Shown here piece after piece: positions 16,857 through 23,885 of a stretch of DNA of 49,290 nucleotides. Source of the stretch: Candidatus Iainarchaeum sp. (GTDB taxonomy: Archaea; B1Sed10-29; WALL01); contig JAGMCR010000006.1 in assembly GCA_023129115.1 (NCBI GenBank), positions 1-49,290 of the forward strand, written 5' to 3'. The notes below the pieces were generated by a model. The model saw nothing but the letters and a program-made list of their open reading frames with translations. It had not been told where the DNA came from and made no database searches. The position numbers were made by a program, and so were the translations under genes. Position 1 is the first letter of the stretch; the number at the start of each line of letters is the position of its first letter.

Positions 16857-17738
16857 TCAGAACGAAGTCAGGCGGCGGATTGCCTCGCACCTCTCGCCCA
16901 CTGATTCCGGCGTGGCCTCCCTCAGCCTGTCCAGGCTGAAGCCCTCTGCGTTGAACGACGCAACAGCGCTCCCGTACACAATCGCCTCGCGCATCGTCTT
17001 GCCGGCGGCGAGGCACCCCATGACGCCACCCGCGAACGAGTCCCCGCACCCCGTGGGGTCCACGACTTGTTCCAGCGGATAAGCCTTGCACGAGAACACT
17101 TCACTGCCCTCGAAGAGCATCGAGCCCTGCGCGCCTCTCTTGATTATGACTTGCTTTGGGCCCATGCCCAAGAGCTCGGCACCAGCCCCCTCAAGGCCTT
17201 GCGCGCCGGTCAGCTGCAGGGACTCGGCGTCGTTGATGAAGAGTATGTCCGTGGCGGCAATGGCTTCCAGCAATTTTTCCCGCGTGTTGTTTATCCAGTA
17301 GTTCATGGTGTCCATCGCGACGACAGCACTCGTTTGCTTCATCAGCTCGAGCTGTATCTCCGGGTCGAAGTTCGTGACCAGCAAGTACTTCACGCCCAGG
17401 TACTGTGCCGGGATTTCTGCCCGGAACTGCGTGAGTGCGTTGAGGCGCGTGAATATGGTCTGCGCAGCGTTCATGTCCCCCTCGTACACCCCTTTCCAGT
17501 GGAACGTCTTGTCCTCGACGACCTGGAGGCCCGCGAGGTCCACGCCCTTGCTTTCCAGGACTTTGGTGTATTCTGCCGGGAAGTCAGCTCCAGCGACGCC
17601 AACGAGCCCTGTCCTGCAGAATAGGCTCGCGGCTACGCTGGAATAGCAGCCAGGGCCGCCCATTGCCTTCTCAACGCTTCCGTGCGGGGTCGAGACGTCG
17701 TCAAAAGCGACCAGCCCCGCCACCACTAGATCAACCAT
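16857..17738 (-). CDS. PfkB-family carbohydrate/nucleoside kinase
   Basis: 293 residues of the ribokinase fold. The C-terminal signature DPTGCGDSFAGG carries the catalytic base Asp and anion hole; the N-terminal GG motif is VEKAMGGPGCYSSVA. It phosphorylates a sugar or nucleoside with ATP. Being just upstream of S-adenosylhomocysteinase suggests adenosine kinase activity, but the family cannot be split by motif alone. The start is the ATG at 17738: a minus-strand TATA box (GTTTAAAAAT, 17761-17770) lies 27 bp upstream, and the alternative ATG at 17762 falls inside that box. Divergent from the small membrane-protein gene. Confidence 0.83.
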   Translation of the reverse strand: MVDLVVAGLVAFDDVSTPHGSVEKAMGGPGCYSSVAASLFCRTGLVGVAGADFPAEYTKVLESKGVDLAGLQVVEDKTFHWKGVYEGDMNAAQTIFTRLNALTQFRAEIPAQYLGVKYLLVTNFDPEIQLELMKQTSAVVAMDTMNYWINNTREKLLEAIAATDILFINDAESLQLTGAQGLEGAGAELLGMGPKQVIIKRGAQGSMLFEGSEVFSCKAYPLEQVVDPTGCGDSFAGGVMGCLAAGKTMREAIVYGSAVASFNAEGFSLDRLREATPESVGERCEAIRRLTSF

Positions 17739-17760
17739 GCAAATTTCTTTTAATTTTTGC

Positions 17761-17785
17761 ATTTTTAAACCTATGCCTTATAAAC
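17761..17785. promoter_or_regulatory. Back-to-back TATA boxes for divergent genes
   Basis: GTTTAAAAAT on the minus strand (17761-17770) is 27 bp before the kinase ATG at 17738. CTTATAAAC on the plus strand (17777-17785) is 27 bp before the ATG at 17809. Both are at leaderless distance. Confidence 0.6.
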
Positions 17786-17808
17786 CACTTGTGCCTTCTA
17801 TTGAAGCC

Positions 17809-17949
17809 ATGAGGGACTGGCTGTTCAAACCAACCCTTTTTCTGTTACAGGGCCGCTCGCTTGTCACAACCGAACATCCTGTGGGATGTCCGGTATGCTT
17901 GGTCCCTGAACGGTGGAAAAGCGTTGATGGAAAAGAGGTGTTTTTGTGA
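17809..17949 (+). CDS. 46-codon upstream ORF, apparent start-region duplicate of the downstream gene
   Basis: Starts at a leaderless-distance ATG behind the TATA box at 17777-17785. Its first seven codons (MRDWLFK) are the same as the first seven of the downstream membrane protein, after which the sequence diverges (PTLFLLQGRSL onward). Its TGA stop overlaps the downstream GTG start (GTGA), so it could act as a coupled leader peptide. It also contains the hairpin CCGAACATCC-TGT-GGGATGTCCGG that recurs near the right end of the window. Most likely created by an insertion into the original start region. Confidence 0.4.
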   Translation: MRDWLFKPTLFLLQGRSLVTTEHPVGCPVCLVPERWKSVDGKEVFL

Positions 17950-17967
17950 GGGACTGGCTCTTCAAGC
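17811..17967 (+). repeat. Direct repeats bounding a roughly 115-bp insertion
   Basis: GAGGGACTGGCTGTTCAAAC (from 17811) and GAGGGACTGGCTCTTCAAGC (from 17948) are direct repeats 137 bp apart with two mismatches. The enclosed DNA carries a hairpin (17870-17893) related to one at 49087-49110. The pattern looks like a small insertion with a long target duplication, or a tandem duplication followed by divergence. Confidence 0.5.
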
Positions 17968-18338
17968 AGTACTGGCGGATTAACCGCGCGAGGAACGTTT
18001 TGTCGCTGTTCTTCTGGATAGCGATGCTCGTGGGGATTTGGGTGCCGCTCATCCAAATAGTGGTGCCCATGCACAAGTGGGCCCTGTCAATAATGGTTGG
18101 CCTGCTCTGCCTCGCCGGCGCCCTCGTCATCGGCTACGCGTGGGACAAGATGGGCCTCTGGCAGAGCGAGACGCGCCAGATGGTCAAGCGCAACGTCGCG
18201 TACATCGAGCCCACGAAAAAGGAAAAAAACTATTTAATCCCGCTCCAGCTCGAGACAGCGCGCGCGGTCGCGAAGATGACGAATGACAAGAGGCTCGCCA
18301 AGCAAATCAAGGAAGTAGAGTCCTGGCTCAGCAAGTGA
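17946..18338 (+). CDS. Small two-helix membrane protein of unknown function
   Basis: 130 residues. A basic N-terminus (MRDWLFKQYWRINRARN), two hydrophobic helices (about residues 19-40 and 45-65, joined by VVPMHKWA) and a charged, helical cytoplasmic tail ending QIKEVESWLSK. I do not recognise a family. The start is GTG at 17946 with GAGGTG five bases upstream; an upstream ORF ends in the GTGA overlap. The gene ends 11 bp inside the convergent 5-formyl-THF cyclo-ligase. Function not assigned. Confidence 0.65.
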   Translation: MRDWLFKQYWRINRARNVLSLFFWIAMLVGIWVPLIQIVVPMHKWALSIMVGLLCLAGALVIGYAWDKMGLWQSETRQMVKRNVAYIEPTKKEKNYLIPLQLETARAVAKMTNDKRLAKQIKEVESWLSK

Positions 18339-18861
18339 TTACTCTTGTTTCGGTAACTATTTTTTTGACGGGGCAGTCGTGCCCCTCCGCCGGGATGTCC
18401 TCAATCACCTGCGCGTCGTACGCCAGGCCAATCGTGAACGCATTCGCCGCCGGCAAGAACCGGTCGTAATACCCGCCGCCGTAGCCGACGCGGTGGCCGC
18501 TCTCGTCGAACGCAATCCCGGGCACAACCACGAGGTCCAGCCCTGCGCTGCTTGGCTCTTTGTCCAATGGCTCCATGATGCCGTACTTGCCGGGCTCGAG
18601 GCCCTCCATTGACTGGATTTGTGCGTAGCCCATTTCGCCGCCTTCCACAAACGGCAAAAAAACTTTTTTTGTCTTCAGCGCGTCGCGAATGATTTTACAG
18701 GTGTCGACCTCGCTGCCTATCGAGAAATAGAGCAAAACGCTTTTCGCGCTTTGGTACTCCGGCTGCTGGAAAAGCCTTTTGGCAATTGCGCCGCTCTTGT
18801 CCACCGGGTCGTGGTTTTCGTCGCGGGCACAAAGCGCTTTTTTGCGTATCTCGTGCTTCAC
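18328..18861 (-). CDS. 5-formyltetrahydrofolate cyclo-ligase
   Basis: 177 residues. ATP-dependent conversion of 5-formyl-THF to 5,10-methenyl-THF, recycling one-carbon folate. Motifs: basic N-terminus MKHEIRKKAL, LYFSIGSEVDT, and the signature VPGIAFDESGHRVGYGGGYYDRFL. Start is a GTG; a minus-strand TATA-like ATTAATAAC at 18881-18889 lies about 25 bp upstream, consistent with a leaderless GTG start. Overlaps the convergent membrane-protein gene by 11 bp. Confidence 0.9.
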   Translation of the reverse strand: MKHEIRKKALCARDENHDPVDKSGAIAKRLFQQPEYQSAKSVLLYFSIGSEVDTCKIIRDALKTKKVFLPFVEGGEMGYAQIQSMEGLEPGKYGIMEPLDKEPSSAGLDLVVVPGIAFDESGHRVGYGGGYYDRFLPAANAFTIGLAYDAQVIEDIPAEGHDCPVKKIVTETRVITC

Positions 18862-18937
18862 GCACTAAATAAGGACAAGAGTGTTATTAATTCATTCCCC
18901 ATTTCAGGCGGGGCCACGCGCGCCCGGCCCCCGTTTC

Positions 18938-20173
18938 TCACGCCTCGGTCTTGATGATGATGCCGCTGCCGACCACGTCCATGTCCCTCTCGAGGACGAA
19001 CCTGCCGATTCCAGGCGTCTCCTCGAAGCGCTCGATGGCCAGTGGCTTCTCGACCTTTATCACGGCCTCCGCGACCTCGGTCTCTTCAATGACGTCCACC
19101 CCGTCCGCATTAATGTCGAGGCTGGACGAGTTCATGCGCTTCAGCACGTCCACGGTGCACATGGCCTCTTCGGTCGCGCACTTTATCTTCAGGCGCTCGC
19201 CGTTCTGCATTGGCTTCTTGGAAATCCAGAAAATGTTTGCACGGAACTCCTGCGTGACCGGGGTCTCCTGGCCCTCGTGGACCAAGAGGTTCCCGCGCTC
19301 GATGAACAGCGCGTCCTCGGTAGTGATGCCAATGCTCTGGCCTGCCTCTGCCTGCTGCAGCTGTGCCTGCCAGACCTCGATGCTTTTTATTTTGGTCTTT
19401 TCCTTGCTGGGCAGCACTATTACAGTGTCGCCTGGAGCTATTTTTCCGGTCTCGACCCTGCCGACGAAAATCCTTTTTCCGTCGATTTTGTAGGCGTCCT
19501 GGATCGGGAACCGCATGGCCTGCTCGACTGGCGCGGGGGTCGGCTTGAACGAGTCAAGCGCCTCGAGCACGTTCTTGCCCGTGTACCACTCCATGTTCTC
19601 GCTGTGGCTCGCGACGTTGTCGCCCTTCTTCGCCGAAATTGGGATGTAGTACTCGGCGGTGATGCCCATGCCGCCGAGGAATTCGCTGAGCTCGGCCTTG
19701 ACTGCGCTGAACTTTTCCTCGCTCCAGTCCACTTTGTCCATCTTGTTCAGGACGGCCATGACCTGGCTAATCCCGAGCAGGTGAAGGATGTAGGCGTGCC
19801 TCTTTGTCTGCTCTTTCACGCCCTCGTTCGTGTCCACAATCAATACAGCCGCCTCGGCCTGTGACGCGCCGGTAATCATGTTCTTCAGGAACTCTTTGTG
19901 GCCGGGCGCGTCAATGATTACGTATTTTTTGTTCTCGTCCTCGAAAAAGGTCTGGGCAGTGTCGATTGTGATGTTCTGCTCCCTCTCTTCCTGCAAGTGG
20001 TCCATCAAGTACGCGAACTCGACTTCCTGGCCAGTCTTTTCGCACAGTGCCTCGATTTCTTCCATCTTGCCCTGGGGCAGCGACTTGGTGTCGTAGAACA
20101 ATCGCCCGATTAGCGTGGACTTGCCGTGGTCGATGTGCCCGACGAAAACAATGTTAAGGTCTTCTTTTTCCAT
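18938..20173 (-). CDS. cysN: Sulfate adenylyltransferase subunit 1 (CysN-type GTPase)
   Basis: 411 residues of the EF-1alpha/EF-Tu-like GTPase fold. Motifs: P-loop GHIDHGKST (12-20), [11 protein letters not shown] (63-73, the CysN form of the switch region), DAPGHKEF (88-95) and NKMD (143-146), then two beta-barrel domains. CysN couples GTP hydrolysis to sulfate adenylation (APS formation) by CysD. It lies 10 bases downstream of cysD and starts after a GAGGTGA ribosome binding site. No APS-kinase domain is fused, unlike bacterial CysNC, so the product is APS rather than PAPS. A generic translation factor is unlikely because of the EREQ motif and the CysD partner. Confidence 0.9.
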   Translation of the reverse strand: MEKEDLNIVFVGHIDHGKSTLIGRLFYDTKSLPQGKMEEIEALCEKTGQEVEFAYLMDHLQEEREQNITIDTAQTFFEDENKKYVIIDAPGHKEFLKNMITGASQAEAAVLIVDTNEGVKEQTKRHAYILHLLGISQVMAVLNKMDKVDWSEEKFSAVKAELSEFLGGMGITAEYYIPISAKKGDNVASHSENMEWYTGKNVLEALDSFKPTPAPVEQAMRFPIQDAYKIDGKRIFVGRVETGKIAPGDTVIVLPSKEKTKIKSIEVWQAQLQQAEAGQSIGITTEDALFIERGNLLVHEGQETPVTQEFRANIFWISKKPMQNGERLKIKCATEEAMCTVDVLKRMNSSSLDINADGVDVIEETEVAEAVIKVEKPLAIERFEETPGIGRFVLERDMDVVGSGIIIKTEA

Positions 20174-20183
20174 TCAAATCACC

Positions 20184-20987
20184 TCACATGTACCCCAGCG
20201 CACGCAGCTTCTGCATGATGTACGCGGACTCCTTGTCCTGCGCCCTTCCCGAGCGCTCGGACGTATTCGTGGTCCGGAGCTCTTCAACTATTTCGTCGAC
20301 AGTGCTCGCGTTCGACTCAATGGGGTTGCAGCAGGGGTGGCACCCGATGCTCCTGTACCTCTTGCCGTCCTTCGCGAAGTACAGGTCAATGATTGGTATG
20401 TTCTCGCGCTTGATGTAGTCCCAGATGTCCCGCTCGGTCCAGTGCAGTATTGGGTGGACGCGGATGTGGTCCTCGCTGCCGACTTCGGTCTTGTACTTGT
20501 CCCACAGTTCTGCGGGCTGGTCCTTGTAGTCCCACTTGAAGTCCTTGTTGCGCGGCGAGAAAACCCGTTCCTTCGCGCGAATCCCGTGCTCGTCCCTGCG
20601 GATTCCGAGCAGCACTGCCCCGAGGCCGTGCTCCTTGAGGGTCATTTTGAGGGCGTTGGTCTTGAGCTCGGTGCAGCAGGTGAGCTTCGTGCCCTTGTCC
20701 GGGCCCATGCCACCAGCGACGGCGGCCTCGTTCTTGCCGACGATTAAGTCCAGTCCCCATTCCTTTGCGTACTTCTCCCTGTACTCGTAAATCTCCTTGA
20801 ACTTGTACGTAGTGTCGATGTGCACGGCGGGGAACGGTATTTTCCCGTAGAATGCCTTGCGGCACAGCCACAGCAAGGTGGTCGAGTCCTTGCCGATGCT
20901 CCACAGCAGGCCAATGTTGTGGAACTGCTTGTACGCCTCCCGAATAATGTAAATGCTCTTGCTTTCCAGGCTGTCAAGATGGTCCAT
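20184..20987 (-). CDS. cysD: Sulfate adenylyltransferase subunit 2 (CysD-like) with extra cysteines
   Basis: 267 residues. CysD features: HLDSLESKSIYIIREA, the ATP pyrophosphatase loop SIGKDS (30-35), PFPAVHIDTTYKF, RRDE, RAKERVFSPRNK and C-terminal SERSGRAQD. With CysN it should form APS from sulfate and ATP. Odd feature: Cys104-Cys105 (TCCTELKT) and Cys216-x-x-Cys219-Cys220 (IGCHPCC) sit where iron-sulfur APS reductases carry CC...CxxC; E. coli CysD has GCWPLTG here and no CC. The C-terminal ECG(I/L)H catalytic motif of APS reductases is absent. Promoter candidates are CTTTAAATAG (21031-21040) or TTAAATATAG on the minus strand. First gene of a cysD-cysN unit. Confidence 0.85.
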   Translation of the reverse strand: MDHLDSLESKSIYIIREAYKQFHNIGLLWSIGKDSTTLLWLCRKAFYGKIPFPAVHIDTTYKFKEIYEYREKYAKEWGLDLIVGKNEAAVAGGMGPDKGTKLTCCTELKTNALKMTLKEHGLGAVLLGIRRDEHGIRAKERVFSPRNKDFKWDYKDQPAELWDKYKTEVGSEDHIRVHPILHWTERDIWDYIKRENIPIIDLYFAKDGKRYRSIGCHPCCNPIESNASTVDEIVEELRTTNTSERSGRAQDKESAYIMQKLRALGYM

Positions 20988-21046
20988 GCTAATCCCTTCC
21001 TTTAATTACCCGTAACTATATTTAATTAACTATTTAAAGGTTCCGC

Positions 21047-21811
21047 CTAGCCGAACATTTCCATAATAGCCCTGTAAACGTCCCCAGGCTGCTTTATTTC
21101 GCAATCCAAGCCCTTCGTGATTATGATGGCCTCTTCGTGGTGGTCGCCCTTCAGCCTCTGGCCGTCCGCGGCAACGTCTGGCAAGGTCTTGTCCCTCGCC
21201 TCCCCAACGCCGCAGAACCCGTGGTCAGAAATCACAATGACTTTCTCGGCCTTGTCCACGAACTCCCCAATCGCGGAGTCAACCAGCTTGTACCACTCCA
21301 GCACGTACTCGTCCTCGCCCCAGTGGAAGTGCTGCACCCGGTCCAGGTGGTTGTAGCAGACAATCGCGCACTCGGGGCTCGAAGCGAGAATTTCTTTTGC
21401 CTTCGCAGTTATGCCTTCAACATCCTGCCTCAGCTCGGCCTCGTCCTTGGAAGCGCCGAACCCCGGCGGCATGTAGTCGCAGTTCCAGTTGAACGGCGGA
21501 ATCACGAACGGCACCTGCAGCGCCACTATCTTGTCCGGAATCTTGTCCCAGCAGAACTCGACCGGGATGTCGTCGCGCGACTGCAGCTTCCCGTCCTTGA
21601 CGTACTTCTCGTGGCCGTGCTTGCTCCCCGGCACGCCCGAAAACATCGTGGTCCAAATCGCGGGGGAGATTACGGCTTCCCCTTCAGGGAGGACAATGGT
21701 GCCTGATTTTCCTTCCCCACACAGCTTCTTGAACACCGGCAAAGAATCCAAATTGGGCTTGATTACCTTCCACGTCGCGCCGTCTACCCCAATCACCAAA
21801 AGCTTCGTCAC
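21047..21811 (-). CDS. Alkaline-phosphatase-superfamily phosphodiesterase (short form)
   Basis: 254 residues related to type I phosphodiesterase/nucleotide pyrophosphatases. Visible: VIGVDGATW (first metal Asp), SPAIWTTMFSG with the Thr/Ser nucleophile region, NHLDRVQHFHW, VISDHGFCG (metal Asp-His) and KGDHHEEA. It would hydrolyse a phosphodiester or pyrophosphate, for instance a nucleotide sugar, lipid-linked intermediate or sulfonucleotide. Shorter than its two homologues in the window. No signal peptide, so cytoplasmic. The start is GTG at 21811, five bases after AGGTGA; the upstream GTG at 21820 is part of that ribosome binding site. Last gene of the sulfoquinovose-synthase operon. Confidence 0.75.
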   Translation of the reverse strand: MTKLLVIGVDGATWKVIKPNLDSLPVFKKLCGEGKSGTIVLPEGEAVISPAIWTTMFSGVPGSKHGHEKYVKDGKLQSRDDIPVEFCWDKIPDKIVALQVPFVIPPFNWNCDYMPPGFGASKDEAELRQDVEGITAKAKEILASSPECAIVCYNHLDRVQHFHWGEDEYVLEWYKLVDSAIGEFVDKAEKVIVISDHGFCGVGEARDKTLPDVAADGQRLKGDHHEEAIIITKGLDCEIKQPGDVYRAIMEMFG

Positions 21812-21820
21812 AAAAATCAC

Positions 21821-22036
21821 CTAGATATAGTCCAGTGCCTTTAACCGCCTCTTGATTTCGTCATGGTCTTCCTTTTTGAACCCTTTCGACTTCTCGCGCA
21901 TCTCAGCAGACGAAACAATCTGCCTCAGCACGTAAGTAGTATAGTCGCTTACCGAGCGGAACCCCGTGCCCTCAATGCGCTTCTTTATCTTCTCGCCGAG
22001 TTCCACGGGGATGGAAACAGTGGTATGACGTGCCAT
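21821..22036 (-). CDS. Ribbon-helix-helix (CopG-like) protein
   Basis: 71 residues. N-terminal beta strand and two helices (RHTTVSIPVELGEKIKKRI, FRSVSDYTTYVLRQI) match the RHH DNA-binding fold. The charged tail ends in KRRLKALDYI. The ATG at 22036 is preferred to an in-frame start 12 bases upstream because it begins directly at the RHH strand. It sits between thioredoxin (25-base gap) and the short phosphodiesterase, so it is likely co-transcribed and may regulate the operon. No toxin partner is visible. Confidence 0.8.
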   Translation of the reverse strand: MARHTTVSIPVELGEKIKKRIEGTGFRSVSDYTTYVLRQIVSSAEMREKSKGFKKEDHDEIKRRLKALDYI

Positions 22037-22061
22037 AATGATATTCAATTAAGAGAGTTAT

Positions 22062-22370
22062 TTATTTGTTTGCCCTCTCGAGCATCTCCAGAATCTGCCC
22101 CTCTGTCACGGAGCCGACGCTCCGCTCCTCTTCCTTGCCGTTCCTGAAGATGGCCAGCGTTGGGACGCCGTAAATGTCGTACTTCTTCGCGGTGATTGGG
22201 TTGCGGTTCACGTTCACGCTGCATATCTTGACGTCGACTTCCTTCTCGAGCCGCGCAATCACTTCCTCAATGGTCTTGCACGGCGGGCACCACGACCCCC
22301 AAAAGTCGACGAGCACTACCCAGTCGTAGTTCTCGACTTCCTGCTTGAACGTCTTGTCAGTGACTTCCAT
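22062..22370 (-). CDS. Thioredoxin
   Basis: 102 residues, thioredoxin fold with redox motif WCPPCK (Cys28, Cys31; CPPC instead of the classic CGPC), DFWGSW before it and the cis-proline motif YGVPTLAIFRNGK. Cytoplasmic dithiol reductant. Three bases separate it from the UDP-sulfoquinovose synthase stop. Sulfonucleotide reductases need thioredoxin, so its place between the sulfolipid-sugar enzyme and cysDN supports a sulfite-generating role, as inference. Confidence 0.9.
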   Translation of the reverse strand: MEVTDKTFKQEVENYDWVVLVDFWGSWCPPCKTIEEVIARLEKEVDVKICSVNVNRNPITAKKYDIYGVPTLAIFRNGKEEERSVGSVTEGQILEMLERANK

Positions 22371-22373
22371 GCC

Positions 22374-23885
22374 TCACGCCCCCCTCCGGAGCACTCCCTC
22401 GAAGCCCTCCTTTTCCTTGCTCCCGGGCTCGTACACCTCAAGCGTGCCGGACTCCTTCTTCATGCCGCTCCACCGCGTCTTTGGCATGATGGTGTGCTTC
22501 TTTTCCTCGAGCCGCTTCTTTACCTCTGGCTGCAGTAGCACCTCGAACATCCTCTCGACCTCTTTTTCCAGCGTGACGCCCTGCTCGAACCCGAACTCGT
22601 TCGGCAGCTTCTTCGACACCACTTCCAAGGGGTGCTTCTCGGACTCGACACGCGGGTTCTCGATGCGCTGTATTTTTATCTCAAGCCCGAACTTTTCCTT
22701 GCCCACGCGGGCAACGGCCTCGGCGATGTCGCTGACCTTGAACAGCCCCGACACCTGGTTGACCACGTCATACTGGCCGGGCTCCGGCGGCGAGAAAATC
22801 AGGCGCACCATGCACTGCATCGCGTCGTCCAGCGCGATGAACGCCCGTATCTGCTCCCCCCTCCCATAAATCGTGAGTGGCATCCCCAGCACTGCCTGCG
22901 CGACGAACCGGTTGACGACAGTGCCGAACCATTCGTCCATGTCGAACCGCGTCTTCAGCCGCGGGTCCGTGGCAATCTCATCGGTGTGCACGCCGTAAAT
23001 CACGCCCTGCATGATGTCATAAGACCGCAGCCACCAGTACTTGCACGCCTCGTACACGTTAAACGTGTCCTGGACCTTGCTGCAGTGGTAGAAGCTCACG
23101 GGGTCCCTCGGCGTCAGCTCGCCGCCAAGGCTCCACTTCCTGCCCTTCCACTCGAGCGCGGCGTCGCTCGGGAAAATCCCTTCGAACAATGGCCTCCCGG
23201 TCAGCGGCGCGCCGTACTCGCCCATGGTCCCCAGCTTTATCAGCGAGGCCTCGGGCGCAATGTCCTTCATTATGAAAAGCACCCCCAGCGTCCCCAGCAC
23301 GTTGTTCTCCTGGACCTTGATTGCGTGCTTCGCGTCCACCATGCTGTATGGCGCGCTCGGGCACTCGGCGTAGTGCACGATTGCCTCTGGCTTGACCTCG
23401 TCCATAAACTCGCGGAGCTTGTCCCTGTCCATCACGTCTATGCGCCTGAAGTTGATGTCAATCCCGTGGACCTCGCGTGCCGCGTGCAGCCTGTCCGTCA
23501 TCCTCTCAATCGGCACCACGGTGTGGGAGCCCTTTTCCGCGACGCAGTCCCTGCGCCAGTAATTGTCCACGCCGCTGACCTTGCACCCCAGCTTCCCGAG
23601 CTTGAGAGCGAGCGCCCACCCGAGATAGCCGTCAATCCCGAGAATCATTACTTTCATGTTCTTGAGCATGTAGCCGTAGTCGCCCTCCTCCCACTCCGGG
23701 CAGTCCTCGAAGGTAATCGTGGGCTCGAAGTGCCCGAGGCCGGGCCTCCGGCGGCACTCAATCATTATCTGTGCGTTTTCCGCCTCGATGTTCCTCGACT
23801 GGCCGCACGCCGTGAAGTCCACGTTTCCCTTGAACTTCGCGGCGGGGCAGTTCCAGCAGGTCTTTTTCGCGTTGATGCAAGCCAT
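22374..23885 (-). CDS. UDP-sulfoquinovose synthase with Cys-rich N-terminal extension
   Basis: 503 residues. From about residue 78 it is an extended SDR closely resembling plant SQD1 and archaeal Agl3: ILGIDGYLGWALAL (NAD site), VDNYWRRD, SAPYSM, KLGTMGEYGAP with Thr220, FYHCSKVQD with Tyr266 and Lys270, QGVIYGVHTDE, RFD...FGTVVNRF and LTIYGRGEQIRAFI. The enzyme makes UDP-sulfoquinovose from UDP-glucose and sulfite. Residues 1-77 are extra, with Cys3, 10, 13, 27, 44 and 62, possibly a metal-binding or sulfur-handling domain. The ATG overlaps the preceding stop (TAATG). Followed by thioredoxin. In Sulfolobus the homologue feeds an N-glycan; sulfolipid synthesis is the alternative. Confidence 0.9.
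   Translation of the reverse strand: MACINAKKTCWNCPAAKFKGNVDFTACGQSRNIEAENAQIMIECRRRPGLGHFEPTITFEDCPEWEEGDYGYMLKNMKVMILGIDGYLGWALALKLGKLGCKVSGVDNYWRRDCVAEKGSHTVVPIERMTDRLHAAREVHGIDINFRRIDVMDRDKLREFMDEVKPEAIVHYAECPSAPYSMVDAKHAIKVQENNVLGTLGVLFIMKDIAPEASLIKLGTMGEYGAPLTGRPLFEGIFPSDAALEWKGRKWSLGGELTPRDPVSFYHCSKVQDTFNVYEACKYWWLRSYDIMQGVIYGVHTDEIATDPRLKTRFDMDEWFGTVVNRFVAQAVLGMPLTIYGRGEQIRAFIALDDAMQCMVRLIFSPPEPGQYDVVNQVSGLFKVSDIAEAVARVGKEKFGLEIKIQRIENPRVESEKHPLEVVSKKLPNEFGFEQGVTLEKEVERMFEVLLQPEVKKRLEEKKHTIMPKTRWSGMKKESGTLEVYEPGSKEKEGFEGVLRRGA

Noticed and set aside
18339..18357. ATTACTC-N7-GGTAAC resembling the TrmB-type box
   Set aside because: It is inside the 3' coding end of the cyclo-ligase gene, far from any promoter, and its arms match poorly.
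18938..20173. Elongation factor 1-alpha instead of CysN
   Set aside because: The EREQ-x-ITID switch motif and the adjacent cysD identify the sulfate adenylyltransferase GTPase.
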